Below, one piece after another: positions 37,435 to 44,775 of a stretch of DNA of 64,000 nt. Origin of the DNA: Alterinioella nitratireducens (lineage in GTDB: Bacteria; Pseudomonadota; Alphaproteobacteria; Rhodobacterales; Rhodobacteraceae). The position numbers and the translations under genes are program-made. Below the pieces are notes generated by a model. The model made no database searches. It had not been told where the DNA came from and was given only the letters and a program-made list of their open reading frames with translations. Every line of letters begins with the position of its first letter. The stretch's first letter is position 1. The DNA lies in the NCBI RefSeq assembly GCF_013155465.1, contig NZ_JABJVX010000002.1, positions 124,001 to 188,000 on the forward strand, in the 5' to 3' direction.

Positions 37435-37532
37435 AGCATGTCGCTCAAAGGTGGGAACCGGTTTTGAGCTTCTCGGACATGCGTCATCAAGTGGTTAGAG
37501 GGCGTTGCGTGAATGCGAATGAACGCGACGAA
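37431..37532 (+). repeat. 102-bp palindromic repeat, copy 2
   Basis: This is the inverted partner of the repeat at 27479-27580, differing at three positions. It starts TTAGAGCATG directly at the pbpC stop codon. Its second palindrome is better preserved here (TAGAG...CTCTA). Both copies have the same orientation relative to the gene they follow, so they may act as 3' ends of transcripts. Confidence 0.9.
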
Positions 37533-37563
37533 CTCTAGTCCCTGATTTCCGTCGGTGAGATTT

Positions 37564-37630
37564 GGCAGAGAGCTATGTGCATAGGTGCACTGAAAAGCAT
37601 GTTCTTTTTAAGTCTTGTGGGGTGGCACAC
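37564..37630 (+). promoter_or_regulatory. Shared upstream module, copy 1
   Basis: GGCAGA (37564), then GTGC-N6-GCAC (37577-37590), then GGGGTGGCACAC (ending 37630). The same blocks occur at the same spacing before the next two paralogous genes. This copy is the most diverged in the third block. The dyad looks like a binding site for a dimeric regulator; the regulator is unknown. The module ends 85 bases before the start codon. Confidence 0.6.
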
Positions 37631-37715
37631 AGAATTTCGATCCTTAAATAGCACTGCATGGACGGCACGAGCCGCCAACACCATACACACCACACTTTCT
37701 GAAGGACTTAAGACA

Positions 37716-38018
37716 ATGAAAGCTCTCGCACTCTCCACCGCCCTCGTCGCTGCCCTGGCCGCCCCGGTTCTGGCAAACGCGGCCCCCGCCGCCGAAGCGA
37801 TCTTCAACGCGGAAGCCGCCTCGTCGCAGGAACTGGTTCTGATCGGCAACAGCGTCGGCAACGCCACCGCCGACGCAATCCTCGCCGCAGAAGCCCGGGC
37901 CGATGACGACCTGAACCTCTTCGGTGCAACTGCCGGGTCCGAAGTGATCTCGACCCAGAGCTTCGACACCAATGCCGTCGCCGCCCGCATCTTCGCAGCC
38001 GAGGCCGCGTCCAACTAA
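37716..38018 (+). CDS. Small secreted protein, paralogue 1 of 3
   Basis: A 100-residue protein with a Sec signal (MKALALSTALVAALAAPVLANA) and a 78-residue mature part. I do not recognise a domain. It shares with the next two genes an APxAxAIF motif just after cleavage, QEL, EAR, and a C-terminal block EVISTQSFxTNAxAARIF. It is rich in Ala and lacks Cys. This copy ends in AAEAASN instead of the QRAMSxEDE tail of the other two and is the most diverged. An AAGGA lies ten bases before the ATG. Periplasmic or extracellular location is inferred from the signal only. Confidence 0.75.
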   Translation: MKALALSTALVAALAAPVLANAAPAAEAIFNAEAASSQELVLIGNSVGNATADAILAAEARADDDLNLFGATAGSEVISTQSFDTNAVAARIFAAEAASN

Positions 38019-38037
38019 GCGGACGATCCCGTAAGGC

Positions 38038-38109
38038 CGGGTTGTCTTTCTCTCCCTGTGGCGACCCGATCCTGACTGACCCCCCCGCCATCCGGCCGGG
38101 GGGTTTTTT
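38038..38109 (+). terminator. Double hairpin 3' end of paralogue 1
   Basis: A first hairpin, CGGGTTGTC with GGCGACCCG (two G-U pairs), has the CU-rich loop TTTCTCTCCCTGT. It is followed by a strong Rho-independent terminator, CCCCCCGCC/GGCCGGGGGG, then TTTTTT. The first hairpin is not needed for termination. Confidence 0.8.
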
Positions 38110-38169
38110 CGTCCCTCAGCCGCGCCCGGATCACAGCGCCGTAAGCCCCCGTTACCCACCTGCCATTCC

Positions 38170-38236
38170 GGCAGATGTCGTTGTGCGCAGATGCACTCAT
38201 CTCACGCCTTTGTCGCGGTCTTGTTGGGTGAAACAC
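38170..38236 (+). promoter_or_regulatory. Shared upstream module, copy 2
   Basis: GGCAGA (38170), GTGC-N6-GCAC (38183-38196) and GTTGGGTGAAACAC (38223-38236), aligned without gaps to copies 1 and 3. The last block is identical to that of copy 3. It ends 88 bases before the start codon of paralogue 2. A CA-rich tract precedes the ribosome binding site in the leader. Confidence 0.65.
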
Positions 38237-38324
38237 GGTAATGGAACGCCTAGATTGGATGTCATGGAAGGCAAAACCCTTCCCCACACATGACACACAC
38301 TGCACACACCGAAAGGAACACGAC

Positions 38325-38633
38325 ATGAAAACCCTGACCCTCACCACCGCCCTGATCGCAACCCTGGCCGCTCCGGCCTTTGCCGCCGCCAATCCCGTTG
38401 CCGAGGCGATCTTCGCCGCCGAGCGCGCCTCGCAGCAGGAACTGACCCTGACCGAGCGCAGCAGTGGCGACGCCGGAATGCTGTTCCTGTCCGAAGCCCG
38501 GTCCAATGACGAGCTGACCACCGTGCCCGCCGATATCGGCACCGAGGTGATCTCGACCCAGAGCTTCGGCACCAACGCCACCGCCGCCCGCATCTTCGCC
38601 GAGCAGCGCGCGATGAGCCTGGAAGACGAATAA
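38325..38633 (+). CDS. Small secreted protein, paralogue 2 of 3
   Basis: A 102-residue protein with a Sec signal (MKTLTLTTALIATLAAPAFA) and a mature part beginning ANPVAEAIFAAERASQQEL. The C terminus TEVISTQSFGTNATAARIF followed by AEQRAMSLEDE is nearly identical to paralogue 3. There is no recognised domain, no Cys and no membrane helix after the signal. It has its own promoter module, a GAAAGGA ribosome binding site, and its own terminator, so each gene of the array is a separate transcription unit. Confidence 0.78.
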   Translation: MKTLTLTTALIATLAAPAFAAANPVAEAIFAAERASQQELTLTERSSGDAGMLFLSEARSNDELTTVPADIGTEVISTQSFGTNATAARIFAEQRAMSLEDE

Positions 38634-38647
38634 GACCCGGACGACAA

Positions 38648-38739
38648 CCGGGCAGGGTCTCCTCCCCCCGTTCTCTCCCTGGCCCTGCCCGGACCACGTC
38701 CAACCAGCCCCCTGCCCGAATCGGCAGGGGGCTTTTTTT
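38648..38739 (+). terminator. Double hairpin 3' end of paralogue 2
   Basis: A perfect 10-bp stem, CCGGGCAGGG with CCCTGCCCGG, encloses a 25-base pyrimidine-rich loop containing CTCCTCCCCCC and CTCTCCC. A Rho-independent terminator follows (GCCCCCTGCC/GGCAGGGGGC, then seven T). The loop could pair with Shine-Dalgarno sequences. Confidence 0.85.
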
Positions 38740-38876
38740 GTCCTGAAAAGAAGGGAAATGGCGGAGCCGGACGGGCAGACCTCCGCATCCGGAACCTCGC
38801 CGATAAACGCGGTGCGACGGGACATAGTTTCACGTCATCACGGCTTTGTAACCGGCTATGACGGTGCCGCCGTTGG

Positions 38877-38943
38877 GGCAGATCGCGATGTGCATGAACG
38901 CACCAATATCACGCGGTTTTCGCGCGTTCGTTGGGTGAAACAC
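38877..38943 (+). promoter_or_regulatory. Shared upstream module, copy 3
   Basis: GGCAGA (38877), GTGC-N6-GCAC (38890-38903) and GTTGGGTGAAACAC (ending 38943), with the same spacing as the other copies. It ends 86 bases before the start of paralogue 3. The leader again carries a CA-repeat before the ribosome binding site. Confidence 0.65.
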
Positions 38944-39029
38944 AGCAGCGGGAGGCATAGGTTTGATTGTATCGAAGGCAGCGACCTTCACCACGACACA
39001 CACACACCGCACTCCGAAAGGACTACATT

Positions 39030-39344
39030 ATGAAAACCCTGACCCTGACCACCACCGCCCTCATTGCCGCCCTTGCCGTTCCGACCCTGGCCGCGGCCAA
39101 CCCCACCGCCCAGGCCATCTTCGAGCGTCAGGCCGCCAACAACATGGAGCTCTACCTGCAAGGTTCCAGCAGCGGCGACGCCAGCGGCATCTTCCAGGCC
39201 GAAGCCCGCTCGAGTGACGAGTTTCCCTATCCCGCGGCCGGTCTCGGCACGACGGAAGTGATCTCGACCCAGAGCTACAGCACCAACGCGACCGCCGCGC
39301 GCATCTTTGCCCAACAGCGGGCCATGAGCCAGGAAGACGAATAA
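39030..39344 (+). CDS. Small secreted protein, paralogue 3 of 3
   Basis: A 104-residue protein with a Sec signal (MKTLTLTTTALIAALAVPTLA) and a mature part with NPTAQAIFERQAANNMEL, SSSGDAS, QAEARSSDEF and the conserved tail EVISTQSYSTNATAARIF followed by AQQRAMSQEDE. It is clearly a duplicate of paralogue 2: the C-terminal 35 residues differ at few positions, while the middle varies freely. The pattern suggests that the C-terminal block carries the function. The ribosome binding site is GAAAGGA. Confidence 0.78.
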   Translation: MKTLTLTTTALIAALAVPTLAAANPTAQAIFERQAANNMELYLQGSSSGDASGIFQAEARSSDEFPYPAAGLGTTEVISTQSYSTNATAARIFAQQRAMSQEDE

Positions 39345-39363
39345 CCCGTCTCTCCCCCCCGAT

Positions 39364-39451
39364 CAGGTCCTGGGCCGCGTCCCCCCGCGGAGCCCCTGAC
39401 CTGGCTCACGGGACCGCCCCCCAGCCGCAAGGCCGGGGGGCGTTTCTGTTT
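39364..39451 (+). terminator. Double hairpin 3' end of paralogue 3
   Basis: A long interrupted hairpin (arms CAGGTC-CT-GGG-CCGCG and CGCGG-AG-CCC-CT-GACCTG) follows the unpaired tract TCTCTCCCCCCC. Then comes a terminator, CGCCCCCC/GGGGGGCG, with a T-rich tail. The facing thiolase gene ends 14 bases beyond. Confidence 0.8.
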
Positions 39452-39464
39452 GTCGGATAGGCTT

Positions 39465-40640
39465 TCAGATACGCTCGATCGCCAGGGCAATGCCCTGCCC
39501 ACCGCCGATGCACATGGTGATCAGCGCGCGCTTGCCACCGATCCGCTCAAGCTCATGCAGCGCCTTGATGGTGATGATCGCGCCGGTCGCGCCGACCGGA
39601 TGGCCCAGCGCAATCGCGCCGCCATTGGGGTTCACCTTGGCCGGGTCCAGCCCCAGCCCCTTGTTCACCGCCAGCGCCTGCGCGGCAAACGCCTCGTTCG
39701 ATTCGATGACGTCGAAATCCTCGACGCTCAATTCGATCCGCTTGAGCAGCGCCTCGACCGCAGGCACCGGGCCGATACCCATCACCTCGGGGCGCACACC
39801 GGCATGGGCATAGCCCAACACACGCGCGCGCGGTTTCAGCCCGGCCTTTTCCGCCGCCTCGGATCGCGCCAGCACAATCGCCGCCGCGCCGTCATTGATG
39901 CCCGAGGCATTGCCCGCCGTGACGCGGCCATCCTTCTGGAACACCGGGCGCAGGCCCGCCAGCTGTTCGAGGCTGGTGGCCTTGGGATGTTCATCCGTGT
40001 CGAAATCGACCATGTCGCGCTTGACCCGCACCTGCACCGGCGTGATCTGGTCCTTGAACCGGCCTTCGGCAATGGCCTTGGCGGCACGCTCCTGGCTTTC
40101 CATCGCGAAAGCGTCCATCGCCTCGCGGCTGATGTCATGTTCTCCCGCGACGTTTTCCGCCGTCACACCCATATGGCCGGTGCCGAACGGGCAGGAGAGC
40201 GCGCCAAGCATCATGTCCTGCGCGCCCGCATCGCCCATCTTCTGGCCCCACCGCGCGGCGGGCAGGATATAGGGCGAGCGGCTCATGTTCTCGGCCCCGC
40301 CCGCAACGCCGAAATCGGCATCGCCCAGCGCGAGGTTCTGGACCACCGAGACAATCGCCTGCGCGCCGGACCCGCACAGCCGGTTGACGTTCATCGCGGG
40401 CGTGCTGTCGGGGATGCCCGCATCCATCGCGGCGACGCGGCTCAGATACATGTCGCGCGGTTCGGTGTTGATGACATGGCCAAAGGCGACATGGCCGATC
40501 TGGCCCCCTTCGACGCCCGCACGTTCCAGCGCCGCCCTGGTCGCCGTGCTGGCGAGGTCGATCGGCGGTGTGGCCGCCAGCGATCCGCCGAACGTGCCGA
40601 TGGCGGTGCGCGCGCCGGACAGGATTACAATATCGTTCAT
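39465..40640 (-). CDS. phaA: Acetyl-CoA acetyltransferase (thiolase)
   Basis: A 391-residue biosynthetic-type thiolase that condenses two acetyl-CoA to acetoacetyl-CoA, as in polyhydroxyalkanoate synthesis, or runs in reverse in degradation. It has Cys89 in NRLCGSGAQAI, the GHPVGATGA His loop, and the second catalytic Cys in CIGGGQGIA. The start at 40640 has GGAGG upstream. The frame extends further upstream without thiolase-like sequence. No phaB or phaC is adjacent, so the physiological direction is open; the symbol is tentative. Confidence 0.88.
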   Translation of the reverse strand: MNDIVILSGARTAIGTFGGSLAATPPIDLASTATRAALERAGVEGGQIGHVAFGHVINTEPRDMYLSRVAAMDAGIPDSTPAMNVNRLCGSGAQAIVSVVQNLALGDADFGVAGGAENMSRSPYILPAARWGQKMGDAGAQDMMLGALSCPFGTGHMGVTAENVAGEHDISREAMDAFAMESQERAAKAIAEGRFKDQITPVQVRVKRDMVDFDTDEHPKATSLEQLAGLRPVFQKDGRVTAGNASGINDGAAAIVLARSEAAEKAGLKPRARVLGYAHAGVRPEVMGIGPVPAVEALLKRIELSVEDFDVIESNEAFAAQALAVNKGLGLDPAKVNPNGGAIALGHPVGATGAIITIKALHELERIGGKRALITMCIGGGQGIALAIERI

Positions 40641-40732
40641 ATGTGCCTCCACTGGGATTTGGCGAAACCTTAGGAGGATTCGCCGCGCGTCGCTATCGTC
40701 TGATCTGACGCGCGGCGACACGTCACGCGGCG

Positions 40733-42328
40733 TCAGACACCGGTGAACTCCATCGGCGTGACCTGCATGAACATGCCGGTGGCGCGCAGTTTCTCCAGCA
40801 CATGCGCGGGCGGCTGTTCATCGAGGTAAAGCAGCGCAATCGCGCCCTCGCCCGCACCGGACCGGCCCAGGGTGAAATTGGCGATGTTGACGCCGTTTTC
40901 GCCCATGGTCTGGCCCAGGGTGCCGATGATCCCCGGCATGTCATTATTGGTGGTGTAGAGCATGTGCTCGCCCACCTCGGCGTCGATATTGATGCCCTTG
41001 ATCTGGATGAAGCGCGGCTTGCCGTCGGAAAACACCGTCCCCGCGATGGAGCGTTGGCGCAGCTCGGTCTTCACCTCCAGCCTTATATAGCCCTCGAAGG
41101 CACCGGTCTTGTCCTGCGCGGTGGTCGAGATCTCGATGCCCCGGTCGCGCGCGATGACGGGGGCCGAGACCATGTTCACATCCGGGTTCACCGCTTTCAT
41201 GATCCCCGCGATCACGCCGCAATTCAGCGCCTCAAGGTTCATGGTGCCGACGACACCGTTATAGGTGATGTGAATCTCCTCGATGGCCTCCTTGGTCAGT
41301 TGGCCGACGAAACTGCCCAGATGGCCCGCCAGCTTCAGCCACGGTCCCATGATCCTGGCCTCTGCCGCCGTGACCGACGGCATGTTCAGCGCGTTCTGCA
41401 CCGCGCCCGTCAGCAGGTAATCCGACATCTGTTCGGCCACCTGCAACGCCACGTTTTCCTGCGCCTCGGTTGTTGCCGCCCCCAGATGCGGGGTGCAGAC
41501 CACGTTGGGCAGGCCGAAAAGCGGGCTGTCGGTGGCAGGCTCAACCTCGAACACGTCGAAGCCCGCCCCCGCGACATGGCCCGATTTCAGCGCCTCGGCC
41601 AAAGCCGCCTCATCGACCAGCCCGCCGCGCGCGCAGTTGATGACACGCACGCCCGGTTTCAGCTTGGCGATGTTCTCGCGGCTGAGGATATTGGCGGTCT
41701 GCTCGGTATAGGGCACATGCAGGGTGATGAAATCGGCATGGGCGAACAGCTCCTCCAGCTCGACCTTGCGCACGCCCATCTTCTCGGCCTTCTCCTCGGA
41801 GAGGAACGGATCATAGGCCATGACCTTCATCTTGAGGCCCTTGGCCCGGTCGCAGACGATGCCGCCGATATTGCCCGCGCCGATCACGCCAAGCGTCTTG
41901 CCGGTCAGTTCGACCCCCATGAAGCGGGATTTCTCCCATTTGCCCTGATGGGTCGAGGCGCTGGCCTCGGGGATTTGCCGCGCCACGGCGAACATCATCG
42001 CGATGGCGTGCTCGGCGGTGGTGATCATGTTGCCAAAGGGGGTGTTCATCACGATCACGCCCTGCTTGGAGGCCGCGACCTTGTCGATATTGTCGGTGCC
42101 AATCCCGGCACGGCCGATGACTTTCAGATTGGGCGCGGCGGCCAGGATCTTTTCCGTCACCTTGGTGGCCGAACGGATGGCGAGGCCGTCATAGTCGCCG
42201 ATGCGCGCCAGAAGCGCATCCTTGTCCTTGCCAAGCGCGGGTTCGAAATCCACCTCGATGCCGCGATCGCGGAAGATCTGCACGGCGGTTTCGCTGAGTT
42301 TGTCGGATACGAGAACTTTGGGGGCCAT
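40733..42328 (-). CDS. serA: D-3-phosphoglycerate dehydrogenase
   Basis: SerA oxidises 3-phosphoglycerate in the first step of serine synthesis. The 531-residue long form has the substrate-binding domain (NLKVIGRAGIGTDNID), the NAD-binding loop LGVIGAGNIGGIV, INCARGGLVDEAAL, the catalytic His in CTPHLGAAT, an intervening ASB domain and a C-terminal ACT domain (MPGIIGTLGQTMGENGVNIANF) that may sense serine. It lies downstream of serC, separated by a 60-base nested palindrome; an AAGGA precedes the ATG. Confidence 0.96.
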   Translation of the reverse strand: MAPKVLVSDKLSETAVQIFRDRGIEVDFEPALGKDKDALLARIGDYDGLAIRSATKVTEKILAAAPNLKVIGRAGIGTDNIDKVAASKQGVIVMNTPFGNMITTAEHAIAMMFAVARQIPEASASTHQGKWEKSRFMGVELTGKTLGVIGAGNIGGIVCDRAKGLKMKVMAYDPFLSEEKAEKMGVRKVELEELFAHADFITLHVPYTEQTANILSRENIAKLKPGVRVINCARGGLVDEAALAEALKSGHVAGAGFDVFEVEPATDSPLFGLPNVVCTPHLGAATTEAQENVALQVAEQMSDYLLTGAVQNALNMPSVTAAEARIMGPWLKLAGHLGSFVGQLTKEAIEEIHITYNGVVGTMNLEALNCGVIAGIMKAVNPDVNMVSAPVIARDRGIEISTTAQDKTGAFEGYIRLEVKTELRQRSIAGTVFSDGKPRFIQIKGINIDAEVGEHMLYTTNNDMPGIIGTLGQTMGENGVNIANFTLGRSGAGEGAIALLYLDEQPPAHVLEKLRATGMFMQVTPMEFTGV

Positions 42329-42355
42329 GGGTCTGGTCCTTTTTGAATATGGAGG

Positions 42356-42415
42356 GGTGGCGGGGAAAGCCCCGCCCTACAGGTCATGGGTAGGGCGGGG
42401 TTTGACCCCGCCACC
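42356..42415. repeat. Nested palindrome between serC and serA
   Basis: Outer arms GGTGGCGGGG and CCCCGCCACC (10 bp, perfect) enclose inner arms GCCCCGCCCTAC and GTAGGGCGGGG (11 bp plus a G-U pair). The element starts three bases beyond the serC stop and fills most of the gap to serA. It could attenuate or stabilise the serC-serA message, or be a mobile-type intergenic repeat. Confidence 0.8.
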
Positions 42416-42418
42416 CGG

Positions 42419-43585
42419 TCATGCGTTGGAAATCTCGGCCTCATAGGCCCAGTCGATCCACGGAAGCAACGCCTCGATATCGGCGGTCTCGACCGTCGCG
42501 CCGCACCAGATGCGCAGGCCCGCCGGCGCATCCCGGTAGGCCCCGATATCAAGTGCCACGCCCTCCGCCTCCAGCCGCTTCGCAACAGCCTTGGCAAACG
42601 CCGCGCCATCCGTGATCCGCTCATCGGTGAACTTGAGGCAGACCGAGGTGTTCGACCGCGTCGCGGGGTCTTCCGCCAGGTTGGCGATCCAGTCGCGGCT
42701 GTCGCAGAAATCCCAGATCGCGCGCGCATTGGCATCGGCTCGCGCGCGCAGGCCCTCCAGCCCGCCAACCTCCCGCGCCCAGTTCAGCGCGAAGAGGTAA
42801 TCCTCGACGCACAGCATCGACGGCGTGTTGATCGTGGCACCCTCGAAAATCCCCTCGATCAGCTTTCCACCCTTGGTCATGCGGAAGATCTTGGGCAGCG
42901 GCCAGGCGGGCGTGTAGCTCTCCAGCCGTTCGACCGCGCGGGGGGACAGCACCAGCATCCCATGCGCCGCCTCGCCGCCCATCACCTTCTGCCAGGAGAA
43001 CGTCGTCACATCCAGCTTGTCCCAGGGCAGATCCTGCGCGAAGGCCGCACTTGTCGCATCGCACAGCGTCAGGCCCTCGCGGTCCGCCGGGATCACATCG
43101 CCCGAGGGCACGCGCACCCCCGAGGTGGTGCCGTTCCACGTAAAGCACGCGTCCTGATCGTAGTCCAAAGCGGCCATGTCGACGATGCGGCCATAGTCGG
43201 CGACATGGGTGCTGGCGTCGATCTTGAGCTGCTTGACCACATCCGTCACCCAGCCCGCGCCGAAGCTTTCCCAGGCCACCATCTGCACCGGGCGTTCCCC
43301 CAGCAGCGACCACATCGCCATCTCGAAAGCGCCGGTATCCGAAGCCGGTACGATCCCGATCCGGTAATCGGCGGGAATCCCGAGGATCTCGCGCGTGCCC
43401 TCGATCGCGGCGCGCAGCTTCTCCTTGCCGATCGCGGCACGGTGGCTGCGGCCCAAAGGCGCATCGGCCAGGGCGTCGGATGTCCATGTGGGGGGTTTGG
43501 CACAGGGGCCGGATGAAAAGCGCGGGTTCGCCGGAACGGCGACAGGTTTGGTGACCGGCCGCGCGGCCGGGATCGTCTTAACCAT
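42419..43585 (-). CDS. serC: Phosphoserine aminotransferase
   Basis: SerC converts phosphohydroxypyruvate to phosphoserine with glutamate and PLP. The 388-residue protein is of the alphaproteobacterial/archaeal SerC subtype: [13 protein letters not shown] near the start, [30 protein letters not shown], and the PLP Lys in [17 protein letters not shown]. The start [10 protein letters not shown] is preceded by GGAAGGAT. The longer frame upstream runs through the leader hairpin. It heads the serC-serA operon and diverges from serB. Confidence 0.95.
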   Translation of the reverse strand: MVKTIPAARPVTKPVAVPANPRFSSGPCAKPPTWTSDALADAPLGRSHRAAIGKEKLRAAIEGTREILGIPADYRIGIVPASDTGAFEMAMWSLLGERPVQMVAWESFGAGWVTDVVKQLKIDASTHVADYGRIVDMAALDYDQDACFTWNGTTSGVRVPSGDVIPADREGLTLCDATSAAFAQDLPWDKLDVTTFSWQKVMGGEAAHGMLVLSPRAVERLESYTPAWPLPKIFRMTKGGKLIEGIFEGATINTPSMLCVEDYLFALNWAREVGGLEGLRARADANARAIWDFCDSRDWIANLAEDPATRSNTSVCLKFTDERITDGAAFAKAVAKRLEAEGVALDIGAYRDAPAGLRIWCGATVETADIEALLPWIDWAYEAEISNA

Positions 43586-43700
43586 TGCTGGTATCCTTCC
43601 AGATAAGCGCCCCTCGTTGGGGAGGGGTGTCCCACCTGCCGGGATAGGGCCAAGCACCGGCTGGCACAAGTCGGAAAATGCGGCTATGCGGTCGGAAACG
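43586..43700 (-). promoter_or_regulatory. serC leader with hairpin, possible serC RNA motif
   Basis: On the minus strand a hairpin CCCCTC/GAGGGG (43610-43627, extendable at the base) lies about 22 bases before the serC start, next to GGAAGGAT. A conserved cis-acting serC RNA motif has been described upstream of serC in alphaproteobacteria. The position fits; I cannot confirm the consensus by eye. Confidence 0.45.
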
Positions 43701-43722
43701 CGACTTGCCTCGGAACTGCCCA

Positions 43723-44598
43723 ATGTTCATCGCCACCCTCATCGCCCGTCCCGGTGCCCTCGATCCCGCGCTTGCAGATAGCCTGCGCAATGCCTGGGGC
43801 GGCGGCGATATTCTCTGGCTGTCTCCGGATGAGGCCGCCGAATTCGGTCTGGCCACCCTGCCCGCCAACCAATGGGAGGTCTGGCAGAGCCTGCAGGCGC
43901 AGGGCGTCGATCTGGTGATCCAGCCCGACGGCAACCGCCGCAAGAAAATGCTGCTGGCCGATATGGACAGCACCATGATCTGCCAGGAATGTATCGACGA
44001 ACTGGCCGCCGAGGCGGGCGTCGGCGATCATGTCGCTTGCATCACCGCGCGGGCGATGAATGGCGAGCTGGATTTCGAGGCGGCGCTGACCGAACGGGTC
44101 GGCCTGCTGAAGGATCTGCCCGTCTCGGTCATCGACACCGTGCTGGCGACCCGCATTACCCTCATGCCAGGGGGCGCGGAACTCGTGGCGACGATGAAGG
44201 CGCAGGGGGCCTATGCCGCGCTGGTCTCGGGCGGGTTCACCGCCTTCACCGCGCGGGTGGCCGCCGATCTGGGCTTTGACGAGAACCGGGCCAACACGCT
44301 GCTGGAAGGGGGCGGAAAACTGACCGGCACCGTCGCCCTGCCCATCCTGGGGCGCGACGCCAAGGTCGCGGCCTTGCAGGAGATCACTGCCCGCCTGGGG
44401 ATCGGGGTCGAGGATGTCATCGCCGTGGGCGACGGGGCCAATGACCTGGGAATGCTGCATCTGGCGGGCACCGGCGTCGCGCTGCACGCGAAACCTTCCG
44501 TCCAGGCCGAGTGCGACATCCGCATCAATCACGGCGACCTGACGGCGCTGCTCTATTTGCAGGGCTACAGCCGGGACGCGTTCAGTTTTCCGGGCTGA
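43723..44598 (+). CDS. serB: Phosphoserine phosphatase
   Basis: SerB dephosphorylates phosphoserine, the last step of serine synthesis. The 291-residue HAD enzyme has motif I DMDSTMI with the nucleophilic Asp, motif [10 protein letters not shown], the Lys in GRDAKVAAL, and motif [12 protein letters not shown]. An N-terminal ACT-like domain (residues 1-75) is present. I start at [11 protein letters not shown]. It diverges from serC across a short shared promoter region, so all three serine-pathway enzymes are encoded within 4 kb. Confidence 0.95.
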   Translation: MFIATLIARPGALDPALADSLRNAWGGGDILWLSPDEAAEFGLATLPANQWEVWQSLQAQGVDLVIQPDGNRRKKMLLADMDSTMICQECIDELAAEAGVGDHVACITARAMNGELDFEAALTERVGLLKDLPVSVIDTVLATRITLMPGGAELVATMKAQGAYAALVSGGFTAFTARVAADLGFDENRANTLLEGGGKLTGTVALPILGRDAKVAALQEITARLGIGVEDVIAVGDGANDLGMLHLAGTGVALHAKPSVQAECDIRINHGDLTALLYLQGYSRDAFSFPG

Positions 44599-44658
44599 GA
44601 GCGACGGAAACCCGGCGGCGGCCCGTGTCACCTCTGAACCGCAAGAGGATGGCCCGCA

Positions 44659-44775
44659 ATGACCCGATTTACCCTGATCCTCGCCGCCGCCGGCATGGCA
44701 ATCACCTTCGCCGCGACGATCGCCACCAGCGAGGCCCTGTGGCCCGAGACCGAGACCGTGGCGATTGACCTCTGA
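44659..44775 (+). CDS. Possible 38-residue membrane peptide
   Basis: A short frame with AGAGGA ten bases upstream of the ATG. It encodes a hydrophobic N-terminal half (MTRFTLILAAAGMAITFAATIA) and an acidic tail (PETETVAIDL). It follows serB by 60 bases, and its stop directly abuts the stop of the convergent Hint-domain gene. The hydrophobic-then-acidic design looks like a real small membrane peptide, but the frame is short and chance cannot be excluded. Confidence 0.4.
   Translation: MTRFTLILAAAGMAITFAATIATSEALWPETETVAIDL

Noticed and set aside
27479-37532. Composite transposon, suggested by the inverted 102-bp repeats
   Set aside because: There is no transposase, no target-site duplication is evident, and the enclosed genes are common chromosomal ones; the repeats look like intergenic palindromic elements.
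38991-39011. CA-repeat tract as a phase-variation microsatellite
   Set aside because: The tract is short, interrupted and lies in the leader at a distance from promoter elements; similar but non-identical CA-rich tracts occur in all three leaders.
37431-39451. CRISPR array, suggested by the repeated blocks
   Set aside because: The repeats are about 700 bases apart, belong to gene copies, and show no short regular repeat-spacer pattern; no cas genes are present.
43586-43723. A 46-residue N-terminal extension of SerC
   Set aside because: The extension runs through the leader hairpin and has no conserved sequence, while the ATG at 43585 has a good ribosome binding site.
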